This document shows positions 54,108 through 64,000 of a stretch of 64,000 nt of DNA, in pieces. This DNA is from Pholis gunnellus (lineage: Eukaryota > Chordata > Actinopteri > Perciformes > Pholidae): NCBI GenBank assembly GCA_910591455.2, contig OU342821.1, forward strand, positions 15,141,787 to 15,205,786, read 5' to 3'. Both the position numbers and the translations under genes were made by a program. Position 1 is the stretch's first letter. Every line of letters begins with the position of its first letter. Under the pieces are notes generated by a model. It did not search any database, was not told the DNA's origin, and was given only the letters and a program-made list of their open reading frames with translations.

Positions 54108-54132
54108 AGGTGGTTTTGATGCCTAAACCTAA
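54108..54132 (+). repeat. GTGGTTTTGTTGCCTAAACC-type repeat word, copy 1
   Basis: GGTGGTTTTGATGCCTAAACC here and GTGGTTTTGTTGCCTAAACC at 57273-57292 are near-identical and followed by TAA in both. This word is frequent in fish dispersed repeats; the surrounding element is not resolved. Confidence 0.45.
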
Positions 54133-54169
54133 CTGCCACTGTTTCACATCACAGCAAACCTTCAGCAAC

Positions 54170-54650
54170 ATGATCATAGACTGCACATAAGAAGTGGAAG
54201 TAGTTGTTGTCACCCATTGGTTTGTGGACTTGCTCGAGTTCCAATCTTGGATTGCGACCGTCACCATTTTGGCTTTTTCCAGTGAATGGAAGTGACCATA
54301 TTAGAACTCCGGAGGGGTGATGTAGATACGGCTCTGGTAGCGGTAGCGACCTGCCAATCACAGTAAGCCTGCTCTGAAGCGTACTCCGCTTTATGGTCTA
54401 TTTTACTCTTAATGTGACCATAGTTTACTTTACTGAATGAATTTCATGCTGTATTGAAGAAACTAGCGATTGAGACAATAAACTCATGTTCACAATATGT
54501 ACTAAGGTAATAAATCAAGTGAAAAGAAGCGTCATTTTCTCATAGACATCTATACAATCTGACTTCTTTTTGTAACCAGAGGAGTCCAGAGTCTCCCCCT
54601 GCTGGCCAGTAGGGAGAATACTACGCAAAAGGCTGGCCCCCAACTTCATT
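54170..54650 (+). mobile_element. Teleost dispersed element (GACCTGCCAATCACAG / CCCCCTGCTGGCC type)
   Basis: Contains TCATAGACTGCACATAAGAA, GATTGCGACCGTCACCATT, GGGGTGATGTAGATACGGC, AGCGACCTGCCAATCACAG, CTAGCGATTGAGACAATAAA, ATCTATACAATCTGACTTC and CCCCCTGCTGGCCAGTAGG in the order I recognise from a widespread percomorph repeat. About 480 bp, no ORF. Confidence 0.8.
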
Positions 54651-54820
54651 CATCATTGTGAGCGGCTAAATATGGCGAGTTGGGACGAGATCATGTTGAA
54701 TGAGTCCTACAGAGAGCAACTTATACAGAAAATATGTTCTTGAGAAGACACTATATTGGAAGTGGAGTTGTATTCCCACCTAGTTCAAAGGTTTCAAAAG
54801 GTCATAAACCTAAACGACTG

Positions 54821-54838
54821 GTGTGTTTGTGTGCGTGC

Positions 54839-54902
<64 letters not shown>
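54821..54902. repeat. (TG)n microsatellite
   Basis: TG array with GTGCGTGC steps at its left end, about 80 bp. Confidence 0.97.
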
Positions 54903-54905
<3 letters not shown>

Positions 54906-55063
54906 ATCTTCAGGCGAATGAGTTGGGCAGGTACAGACAAAGCAGCAGAGGAAGGCTACTCTTGCATTCTAATCAGAGTTCCCTGTTTTGGCTCCCAGGA
55001 GGCTCTCGGCCAAAAGGGCAGGACATTTGTGCATCTCATCAATGCTTGCACAGATACCAAACA

Positions 55064-55067
<4 letters not shown>

Positions 55068-55136
<69 letters not shown>
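55068..55136. repeat. (CA)n microsatellite
   Basis: Uninterrupted CA array, complementary to the TG array 165 bp to the left. Confidence 0.97.
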
Positions 55137-55138
<2 letters not shown>

Positions 55139-58031
55139 TTCGAGCGAAATTAGTCTGACTCAGGACAGCGGGGAAACATTGGATGTGGAAGGAAGCGGGG
55201 GGGCCGTGCGGGACAAACCAGAAAATGAGGTGACTTCTCTAAACACAGTCTACAATCAATTCCTCGACTGCTGTATGAATATGACCAGATCAGGCCTCGT
55301 CAGAAATCACCTTGTGGATTACCACGGTCGTCTCTCCTGGTGGGTGTGACCTTACGCGAGCGCCCAAGGACAGTTGCTTAGTTCTTAAATGTTACAAATG
55401 TCTTGAGGCGATTGTTTAAAAAATTAATTGTGGCGGAGAGAAGGAAGTTATACGCTGACACTGATTCCTGATGGAATTCGATCACGGGGACAAACAGGAC
55501 AAAAACTGAAGGGGCTGCCTTGTAAGCGTTAATGTGCACGCAGTAATAAAATGCATGGACAAGGATAACAGAGGAGCATTTGTGCAGTTTGTAACATTGT
55601 ATTAACCTCTTAAACCACAGAACTTTATTTTGATTTCTAGCGGTAATAACAAAGTTTGTAAACTGAATTCTGGGGAACGTCACATCTTGAATATTCTCAT
55701 ATTTATACTACAGTAGCTATACTTCTTTTTCTGTTGGTTTTCCAAATCACTGAAATATGGTATCATAATGCACAGCACAGAGATGCCACCAAAGCCATAA
55801 AAATACTTGGTGTGGGGTAAAGCACAGTAGCTCATTAAGCCCTTGATAAATGGTAAACCGCAGCCATATACATGAAACGTTATGACCATTTGTTCTTCAG
55901 GCTCATTAAAATATATCTGAATTGGAAAGTAATTCAATTTGAAATCCATTATTTCTCAGGAGAAGGCTCCGCACTGTACATTTAAGTCTATGGCTGTTGG
56001 TCTCCAATGACATGCTTTAGCACACACGTCTGTGGTCTTCCCCCTACAGCATACTGTGCTTTAATGTCCTTGGTGTGATATAACTTACATGATTGTTGAC
56101 CCCAGTGCTGCAGGATTAATTAAATGCTTTGATATGCAATCCTAAGTAATTCAATATAGGCTAACGTCATTCTAAAGTACGAGCAAATTCAGTTGGAGGT
56201 TACAAGTCACTTCATGGTCATACCAAAGTTAAAGCGCACGTTCTGCCTCGGTAATGCTGAAAACATCACAGAACTGATGCACAGATGGTGTCACGCAGGG
56301 ACCTCAACCTGAAAACGTTTCAGCAGTCAATTTAGGTAATTTAAGTAAATACAATCAGTACCGCAGCATTATTGATAGCTATTTTGTACAGAGATCATTT
56401 CTGGATACTGTAAAAAGATGTGGCGTTCTTGGTTACTTTCTAAGGGACCTCATACTATATAATGATTGTAAAATTGTCTACATATTCTTACCGCCTCTCA
56501 AACGCATGTCAACCTTAGGTTTCTGCTGGATCAGTGAGGGTCAAGCTTAAGCCCGTAACCTTATTTTAGTCTTATTTCAAAGGAGATAAACCCCGCTAAT
56601 CCTAACAGTTTACGCACAAGCCTGGAAGAGAGGGCAACGCTGTATGAAAGGTTGCTCCAGTCAGAAACTTTTGGTTTTAACGATGTTGACAGGAGCTACG
56701 GGAGTTAGACCTAGTACTCATGTATGCATAACAACCTGGTTTGACGTCATAGTTCCCAAAAAAAACCCCAAACCAGCAATGAACTGACTAATGAAGCCTG
56801 CAATTAAGAACAAGACTGTAGTGTAGCTAAAATAGTATACAAGTAAATGTTGTAGCCGACTATTAGCAGCTGTTTTCACTTCCCTAAAATGAATATTGAA
56901 CAAGAACAAAACAGAAATAATTGATGAGTCTCTCCATATCCAAAGTAACAACCAGCAAATGGATGATAGCTTGTTCTGCTTTTAAGAAAATAAAAGAACT
57001 AAGGAAGTGTTGTGTTATTGATTTGACTCACCCTGGTTGGCTCTTCTCTCTTCCCCTTGGATGGGCTGCGACAGCTTGGCGGTCCTGGATGTTTAATTCA
57101 GAGCAACCTCCCAACTCTTCTACCCCCTTAATTTGAAAATAGAAAAGGTTATTCCAGCCACGAATTGTCTCTTTCTTCGTGTCACTCAGGACCAAAATAA
57201 GGGCCAATAGAAAGTCAAATAGGATCCATTTTTGTGGTGGACACACAAATTAAATGCATCCACGTTTATGGTTGTGGTTTTGTTGCCTAAACCTAATTAC
57301 TCTCTAATTGTAAGAGCCATGTTGATGGGACATTCTGAACCTTATACTGTCAGGAATGTTTATATCATGCTTTATTTAGGGAATACGGAGTATGTTGCCA
57401 TTGAGATAAGTTAGCTGTAGCCTGGCTGTATTTCAGCTTATATTACTTCACATTTTAGACGATCTGCACCTTAAAAAGTCATTGGTTTTCATGGTAACCA
57501 TGCCTGTGAAGACAAAAAACACTGGTTTACTTTTGATACTCAAGAAAAAGTCTAATGATGAGAAGATCTGAAGTTATACGGAAGTGGATTTACTGCGTGG
57601 ACGGAGATATTACAATCGTTGTGGTAATTCTGGCAGTATTATGTGTAATGTCTGCTTGTTTAGATCTCACAGATTTGAGAAGATGCAAATTGTATCGATT
57701 GGTTTGAAAGGATTAATAGGAGCTTGTGATGTTAATTGATTTTAAATTATTTTTGTCCCAAGCACAGACATCGGTGCTCCTGTTGCCAACACCATGACCT
57801 GCCGCTGGTCCGAGGTAACGTCACATCGCAGTTCACGTATGTTGTGCTATATGCTGTACGTAACAGTCTCTTCTAGAGCAGCATGGACTATTTACTCGCG
57901 CGTATTGCGAAGTCATTCAGCTCAGGGATACATGTCGTCATACAGTCAAAGTGGTTGCACATAAAACAGGCAGGAGAATTAGTGTACTGGACACTGGCCA
58001 AAGGGCATCCTAATCATCCTGACGGGGGACA

Positions 58032-58440
58032 TTAAAGGGGACATATCATGCTCCTTTTCAGGTTCATACTTGTTTTAGATGTTTACATGCTTTCATTTAC
58101 TGTCTCTGTGGACATACCTGTAATCACAAAACAATATTTGAGCCCCCCTTCCAAAAAAAGCCCAGTCTGCTCTGATTGGCTTGTGAGAAAAATATGTTGC
58201 ACCTTTACAAAGATAGTGCTCAAGCTGTGGACAGTATATTCTCATTAGCCTGTATGTGATAACAGGAAGGGAAAACTAATCATGTTTGTTAAATCACATG
58301 TTTTCAGATTCAGGCAGCCCATAAAAAACTGACTGGGTGGTCTTAATTCACAGTTTGTGGGTTGGTAGCCACTTGAGATACCTAAAGATATGTGCACAAG
58401 CACTGAAAAAAGGGTTTGTTTCACGATACGTCCCCTTTAA
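58032..58440. mobile_element. MITE with TTAA target duplication and AGGGGACATATC inverted ends
   Basis: Left end TTAA-AGGGGACATATCATG (58032 on). Right end GATACGTCCCCT-TTAA (to 58440), its reverse complement with one mismatch in 12. The inside carries TTTTCAGGTTCATACTTG and AAAGCCCAGTCTGCTCTG, known from a common fish MITE. The TTAA duplication suggests mobilisation by a piggyBac-type transposase (inference). Confidence 0.85.
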
Positions 58441-58579
58441 AAGAGCTAAACACAATTCAAAATCTTGTTTTAAGGGTTCTCTGTAAAATCATGTCCATGT
58501 CACAAAAACAAATTCTGATAGAATAGAACCAGAAACTTTGCCTCTGGGTCAGTTTCTTTATTTTCTTTTTAAAGGGGGT

Positions 58580-59270
58580 AATGATGTTGGCTGAGGTTCT
58601 ATTAGCAGTGTTTAAGCATGCTAATCAGGCCATTCATTCATCCCATTAAGCCTGACTATCTCTATAATTAAACAGAAGTTGAACAGTTTTACCAGCTGAA
58701 TGGAAGATGAATGGTCGTGCTTTGTTCCTGTAACTCGCAGAGCGGTAACACAGATTTAGATTTGGGTCCACAGCTTTTTCCAGAGATTTCCAACCAAATC
58801 CCATCAGCACATCTTTTAACAGATTTAAATACAAGTATGAGACTTTAAGTTTCATATTTCAGTCAAGGTTGATGCCTGAGGAAACTCCCAATAGCTGGAG
58901 ATGGAAAATGCCAGTAAATGGATAAAGGGACAAAAAAATAAATCATATCAATAAATTCTCAATTTCTATTAGTATTACATTACTGTGACGGGGCTCTGAT
59001 CATTAACGACGCTCCTGTGATGATGGCTTTAGTAAACAAACTTTGGTTGTCACCTTAAGTCACATCACACAAGATGAAAAATTAATTCCCCCTGAACACA
59101 ACTACTCACATTTAATGAAGCATAAATGCCTAATTGAGGGCAGCGTGTCTCTGTTAACGGAGCTACTGATCAACTGAAGCATGCGTCACCCTGGTGTAAC
59201 CCCGGTGAGCCCGGCTTTCAAAGGGTAACCGCAAACCACCGTTGCAATTTGAGCTGCGCTCAATTTCAAG
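58580..59270. promoter_or_regulatory. Candidate conserved non-coding block between hcn1 and ccbe1
   Basis: About 700 bp between a MITE (58032-58440) and a repeat (59400-59612) with no repeat of its own. It contains GCTAATCAGGCC, TCCCATTAAGCC, AAAATTAATTCC and ATGCCTAATTGAGG homeodomain-type sites. It lies just beyond the inferred hcn1 3' end. Confidence 0.25.
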
Positions 59271-59399
59271 TTGGCAGAGAGGAAACATACAACCTCACAG
59301 TGTAAAGTACACGGATCTCATTCATTTTATTAAAAGCGTTAAAAAGCTACTGAGAAATGTTTGGAAACGTCACAGCCTTGGACATTAAAGCTGGGGAAT

Positions 59400-59612
59400 A
59401 TTTTCTCGATTAATCAACTATTCGTTTTGACATTGAAAAATGTTATAATTTCCGAGTTGACATCTTAAAGTGCATGTATGTATGAAAAGATATTCAGTCT
59501 ACTAACATATATGACACAAGAAGGCCAGAAAATGACTAAAACAATTATTTGATTGTCAAAATAGTTGTAGAATAATTGATTAATCGACTAATCTTTGCAC
59601 CTCTATCTAGTT
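59400..59612 (+). repeat. TTAATCGATTAAT-type teleost repeat
   Basis: CTCGATTAATCAACTATTCG, AAAGATATTCAGTCTACTAA, GACTAAAACAATTATTTG and GATTAATCGACTAATC occur in the expected order. It lies about 300 bp beyond the inferred hcn1 poly(A) site. Confidence 0.75.
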
Positions 59613-59907
59613 CTAAATAAATGTATCTTTAAAAGAAGAAGGTTCAGTTCGAAATAGAAAGAGACAAATTAACATTTATTTTCTTGTCCCATCTATGAGA
59701 AACCTGTCTTTTGTATGACTTTAAGTGACCTTAAGTGATAACTGGACTTGTAGGTAATAAACAGAAATCCTCGCCTGTAACTACTAACAGACACTATTCC
59801 TGAATACTCTCAGATCCATCTCTGCCTCCACTTTCTCCCTCTAACAAAATAAATGAGCAAAAAGTGCCTCCCGTCTCCATCGCCACACAAACTGCTCCAC
59901 AATAGAA

Positions 59908-59972
59908 TGACACACACGCGTTGTTTTTAAATGACAATATGTCTTTTATTTTCTATATTTTAAAGGTTTATT
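59908..59972 (-). terminator. hcn1: Candidate hcn1 cleavage/polyadenylation site
   Basis: Minus-strand AATAAA at 59967-59972 and again at 59945-59950, then a GTGTGTGT-type downstream element about 25 nt beyond the second hexamer. This is the classic arrangement for vertebrate 3' end formation; cleavage would fall around 59925-59940. Confidence 0.55.
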
Positions 59973-60186
59973 ATTTACAAACAAAATAAACAAAACAAAA
60001 AAAAATCAAAAAGATTTTTTGACAAACACTGTTTGTCTGCATATTGTTGTAAGAAAGTTTACATTTAATCTTTCTTTCATCTGTGTCAAGTAACCAACTG
60101 ATATTTCTTTTTGTCTAAGCCTTGGATTACATTAATGAGCTGAACAATGACCATGTGAGTGGGGTTAAAGAGGACCGAGCAGCTCG

Positions 60187-60193
<7 letters not shown>

Positions 60194-60218
<25 letters not shown>
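60194..60218. repeat. (TC)n tract in inferred hcn1 3' UTR
   Basis: About 12 TC units; on the transcribed strand this is a GA-rich run. Confidence 0.9.
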
Positions 60219-63200
60219 CACATATCATCAGTAAACATATGAAACCTGTGGTCATCAAAAAAACAAATCAACATTTGGTTTTGTCCTCTCTGGGCATTAT
60301 TAGTCTCAGTTCCTTTTTGCATTTCTTCCTTTATTTTTCTCAAAACAAACAAACTAAAAAGAAATATACAAATATATGTGCTGGTTTGTTGAGAGTCTCT
60401 ATACTGCTAATATGTAAGCTTGTTAGTTTGTGTTGTACATCACCATTAATGCCCATTCCGGTATGTTAGCTGTGATTGGTATAGTGAAAAAAGCACATAG
60501 ATGGGAAGCTCTCCCTTCCAAAGGCAAGTATCAAAAACAGCACAAAGCAACAGTGCTGCTATCCATCTTGACTGTGTACTAGTTCCTATACACTATGGCA
60601 TATTCACGATTAAGCGTTTTCCGTTGTATGTGGAACATCTCCCCCCCTCATTTAGAACCTCGTACAGGATCAGGGCAGCACAAATTCCCGGGGATACTGG
60701 TCCCTCGCTAACTCATTCGACGCCTGAACCTAGCTGAAAGAATCTGTAACCTTTTTTGTTTATTCGTAAATCAGAAAGTGCAATTCAAAACAAAAGACAA
60801 TGACTTAGAATGTTTCGCTTTGGCCAGTTTCCTTCCACGCATCAGTATTCAACCCAAACGTCAGTGGCTAGCTACAAAGAAAGGTAGAAAGGTGCTCCGA
60901 ATTTGTACAATGTCTCGTTGAGCGTGATATTACTGCTAAAAGATTGCACTTTTTTTTTTTATCTTCTTCATTTTAACTGTACATGACCTCTTTAAATATT
61001 CTATATAGCTTGACCGAGAATGTTAGAAAAAAAAAAAACCTGCCTCTAGGAGTTCACATTGTAAGTAAAGATACCAATTGGATAAACGGAGACATTTTGG
61101 CCATCGTTGCTTACTCCTTTCCTGTCTAAAAACACTGAGACACAGAACACAGAGTATAGTAAGAATGAACGCGCAGGTGTGTGCAGAAGCATCCCCCTCC
61201 CTCCCCCCCTCCCGCGTACACACCGCGCTCATACTCTTAACAAAAAGGATGGAACATGGCTATAGTTTAGGCACAAATACTTAAGAATGTCCATGTGAAA
61301 AGTCAATGCTCCTGTTCACACACAGATTAACGTCTAGGCAGACAGACAATGAACAAAACATAACATTACATTTAACGTCAACATTTTTGAGATAGTATCT
61401 TTTTAAGTATTTGTGACAGTGCATGCTTTCATGACATTGGTGGGTTGACTGCATTGGTACACTATCGACACAATCTGTAGCGAGGACTAGTAATCTTTTT
61501 TAAAAAACGGCATCTCGGAGGGCTTAGTCACTTTGAACTGATGGGATGTTTGGTGCCATGAAAACTGTGACTCTAAATAGTGATTCTGCACGACTCACAG
61601 CAGAATACATTTTACCGGCTGTTTGGAGACCGTCTAATGTGCGTGCAGGGAAATGGCCCGTAAGCCGCAACGGCCCGCCTATTTTAGTTAAGTCATCAAA
61701 TACTTTTATTATTGCAAGATTAAAATAGCTCTTATTTTATGATAGAGTCACAATATTCTGGCGTGACCTTGCTTCCCTGCCTCAGTTTAGAGTACCTAAG
61801 CCCACATAATGGATTTACATGAGAAAGAAACCTTAATGCAAAACCAGCATTTCTATTCTCTGAATGTCTCCCCTTCACACTTCAGTGACTGGATCGCTGA
61901 TATCTTTAACCCAAAACATACGAGTTGAAAACGTCGTGCCGGGCTCTTCGACTACAGTTAGTGTGATGCGACAGCGTACGGTACAAGTTTTACTCAAAGA
62001 AACAGATCAAATTTAAAAAAAAAAAGAAAAAGTGTGATGAATACAAAGAAGCTTCATTTCCGTCCCCCGAACAATACATTTCATAAAATGATCAGTCTGA
62101 CCGTAGTATAATAATCATTCTTAAAATGATCTTCTGCAGATTTTAGAGAAATGAGGCGATTAGAAAAAGACGCATCTACTTTCAATAGGATGACTTTCAA
62201 ATGAAGTCGTGTATTGTAGGTAAATATATGTTCAAAACATAAACTATACGAGTGCTAGGAATAATAGAATACAGAGAAAAGCCTCCTCGTCCTCCAACCA
62301 GCCGATTCTCAGCATCAAGTCGTGCTAGCTTTTGCATTAAGGTTTGCTTATCTCTTATGAAACATGTATTTTGTCACTAAACCTTGTTCTCCTATAGATG
62401 ATATCCAGGTTCCTGATAGAAGTAAGACATTGTTATGATAGAGAATGCACCACACAGTATCTGTAAATACTAGTTCTACAAAACTATTTACAGCACACAT
62501 ATAGGTAATCTTTATGTCACAGTCTATTGCATAATGGTGATAATCTTTAGTTTATAAATATTATAAATATACACAGAATTTTTAAGCAACATTACGTAAC
62601 ATCTCAGCCATCTGAAATTAGAAATAGAAAACAACAGCATCCATCCACGTCTTTCCCCACACTCCATTCTCCTCGAAAATAAACAAAGAAAGCAGCATTT
62701 CTATTATCTATTCCCTTTGGACCCATAACACTGTCATGGTTTGTACGTGAGCCGCTGTGGGGATATGGTGGCTCAGCATACTGTTATTGTGTCGCTGAGA
62801 GCAACATAACACTTAGTTCCGTATCTTGAAGTTGGTTTCTGAAATGAGGGTTCAGGAAACTGGTATGAGATTCATTTCATGAGTGTGTGCTTTTTGAGAT
62901 TATTTGTCAGAGTTGCTTGCATGTATTGTTCCACAGTGGTGCCTAAAGCTGCTTAATAGGAGAAGATATACATTTTCTCTTCCTCAATGGTAACAAAAAA
63001 AAAAAAAAGCAAAAAGAAAGAAAAAGTCGTCAGAATTCACAATGCATTTCAGTTAAAAAAACAAACAAAAAAAGGAAGCAAGAAGAAAATAAATAAAAAA
63101 AATAAACTTCATACATTGTATATAATTCTTTATATTTCTCAGAAAGGAAGACTCATGTTTATACTACAGCTTTTAAATTGCCATTGCCAAATATTCTAGT

Positions 63201-63219
63201 TGGATTTTACAGACACGGT

Positions 63220-63330
63220 CACATGCACGCACGCACACACTCTTACACACCCATACACACAGCGGTATATATACAGTATATATGTGTATATATATATATA
63301 TACACATATACATATGTATATATATATATG
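63220..63330. repeat. CA-rich and (TA)n compound tract in inferred hcn1 3' UTR
   Basis: CACGCACGCACACAC followed by several TATATA runs with GTG/CACA breaks. It lies about 230 bp beyond the hcn1 stop. Confidence 0.9.
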
Positions 63331-63562
63331 GCGTAAAAGAAAAGAGAGATGTATCTGTATAATATACATTCTTAAGTTAAGGGAGACAATGTGTCTAAAA
63401 TATAATACAAGGGATTGTATGTACAGGGTTTCTATGAGGTTATCTTAGAAGAAAATTGGAGAGAAACAAAAACGCTGAAGTTCCTCATCTTTATCTCTTT
63501 TGTTGTATCTCCACTTTTAAAAATGAATTGAAACTTTAAAAAATGAAAAGGGAAAAATGGGA

Positions 63563-64000
63563 TCATAAATTTGATGCGAAACGCATTTTGTCTTGCTCAG
63601 TCTCTGTACTGCTCAGGACAGAATCTCTCCTAGATCCGGGGGATTCCCTGTGCTGGGTGGAGGATGATGATGATGATGATGCTGCTGCCGCCACCGCCGC
63701 CGCCGCCGCTGCTGCCGCCGCGGCCGAGCGCACCGGGGGCAAAGCTCCTGATGACATCTGCCGGAATAAATTGACTCGCTGGGGCACTGTGGTGCGGATG
63801 CCGCTCTGCAGACTCATTCCCTGGATCGCTGCCGCCGTCGGCACGATGGAGGCCAGAGAGTCTCCCGAGGCCGGGTGCACCCGGGGCCCCAGAGATGTGT
63901 CATGTGGCAATGACGGTTGGGAGGCCGATAAATGTCTGATGTCTCGACTCAAGCTGCCCAACTGCAGAGCCTGTGTGCTCTTGTGGATGTCGACCCGCTG
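63563..64000 (-). CDS. hcn1: hcn1, C-terminal end of final coding exon (partial, runs off right edge)
   Basis: 145 codons plus a TGA stop (63563-63565), open to the window edge. HCN1 is a tetrameric plasma-membrane channel that opens on hyperpolarisation, is modulated by cAMP and carries the pacemaker current. Only the cytoplasmic tail beyond the cyclic-nucleotide domain is here; the transmembrane and ligand-binding parts lie to the right. Identification rests on HKSTQALQL, RHLSASQPSLPHD, TVPQRVNLFRQMSSGALPP and the terminal RFASNL, which match my memory of mammalian HCN1 in order and spacing. The final SNL tripeptide is the known contact for the TRIP8b subunit. An Ala10-Val-Ala4-Ser7 tract (63659-63724) stands where human HCN1 is proline-rich. 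Confidence 0.93.
   Translation of the reverse strand, partial: QRVDIHKSTQALQLGSLSRDIRHLSASQPSLPHDTSLGPRVHPASGDSLASIVPTAAAIQGMSLQSGIRTTVPQRVNLFRQMSSGALPPVRSAAAAAAAAAAVAAAASSSSSSSTQHRESPGSRRDSVLSSTETEQDKMRFASNL

Larger units (their letters stand above)
52213..59907. other. Intergenic region, right part
   Basis: Apart from the candidate exon just to the left, no gene is supported. The region carries repeats at 53355, 54170, 58032 and 59400, the paired TG/CA arrays at 54821 and 55068, and a candidate regulatory block at 58580-59270. Confidence 0.7.
59925..63562 (-). other. hcn1: Inferred hcn1 3' UTR
   Basis: About 3.6 kb after the hcn1 stop without repeats of the dispersed kind seen elsewhere, mostly AT-rich, with a (TC)n run at 60194-60218, A-rich runs near 62995-63110 and a TA/CA-rich stretch at 63220-63330. 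It ends at two AATAAA hexamers on the minus strand (59967-59972 and 59945-59950), followed by a GT-rich element near 59908-59922. Extent is inferred from these signals only. Confidence 0.55.

Noticed and set aside
57028..57246. Minus-strand ORF with a hydrophobic start
   Set aside because: It could suggest a short membrane peptide, but the region carries repeat-like words and has no supporting exon or conservation evidence.
63659..63724. Tract considered as a frame error or non-coding GC-rich island
   Set aside because: The frame continues cleanly on both sides into HCN1-specific sequence, so it is a true coding low-complexity tract.
63563..63961. Start codon at 63961 for the hcn1 tail
   Set aside because: The codon at 63961-63959 is TTG, and the frame stays open to the window edge with HCN1-like residues before it, so this is an internal Leu, not a start.

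Overview
The window is vertebrate nuclear DNA, almost certainly from a percomorph-type teleost. Coding sequence sits in short exons with canonical GT/AG introns, the proteins match vertebrate-only families, long (CA)n/(TG)n microsatellites are frequent, and many dispersed repeats are ones I recognise as typical of spiny-rayed fish. No bacterial, plasmid, phage or CRISPR feature is present.

Two protein-coding genes can be supported, both on the minus strand. (1) A complete ccbe1 (collagen and calcium-binding EGF domain protein 1) runs from the start codon at 33870 to the stop at 6241. I resolved all 11 coding exons. The splice phases are consistent throughout and give 1215 nt including the stop, or 404 residues. 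Domain order is signal peptide, cysteine-rich N-terminus, EGF-like module, calcium-binding EGF module, linker with a Leu/Gln-rich helix, two short collagen blocks separated by an eight-residue break, and a C-terminal domain ending in a basic tail. Intron 2 (about 17.8 kb) makes up most of the gene. (2) The last part of the final coding exon of hcn1 (hyperpolarisation-activated cyclic-nucleotide-gated channel 1) enters at the right edge (63563-64000). It ends in the SNL tripeptide and is followed by an inferred 3' UTR of about 3.6 kb that reaches poly(A) signals near 59945-59972. The two genes are in tandem: the hcn1 3' end faces the ccbe1 5' end across about 26 kb.

Layout: 1-6240 lies downstream of ccbe1 (possible 3' UTR, repeat fragments, and a block near 2330-3330 that looks like a conserved non-coding element). 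6241-33870 is ccbe1 with introns carrying repeats and candidate regulatory blocks. 33871-34200 is the promoter-side region, with a tiny upstream ORF overlapping the start codon, an alternating purine-pyrimidine tract and a palindromic CRE-like site. 34200-59920 is intergenic, rich in repeats (a LINE reverse-transcriptase fossil, TTAA-flanked MITEs, inverted TG/CA arrays), with one unidentified candidate coding exon at 51886-52212 (minus). 59921-63562 is the inferred hcn1 3' UTR.

The two genes are not known to act in one pathway. CCBE1 is a secreted co-factor for VEGF-C activation in lymphatic growth; HCN1 is a pacemaker ion channel. I found no evidence for a new multi-gene system. The items most worth checking are the ccbe1-hcn1 linkage, the overlapping uORF, the unidentified exon, the Ala/Ser expansion in HCN1 and the candidate regulatory blocks. 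Family names and comparisons with human proteins come from memory, not from a database search.
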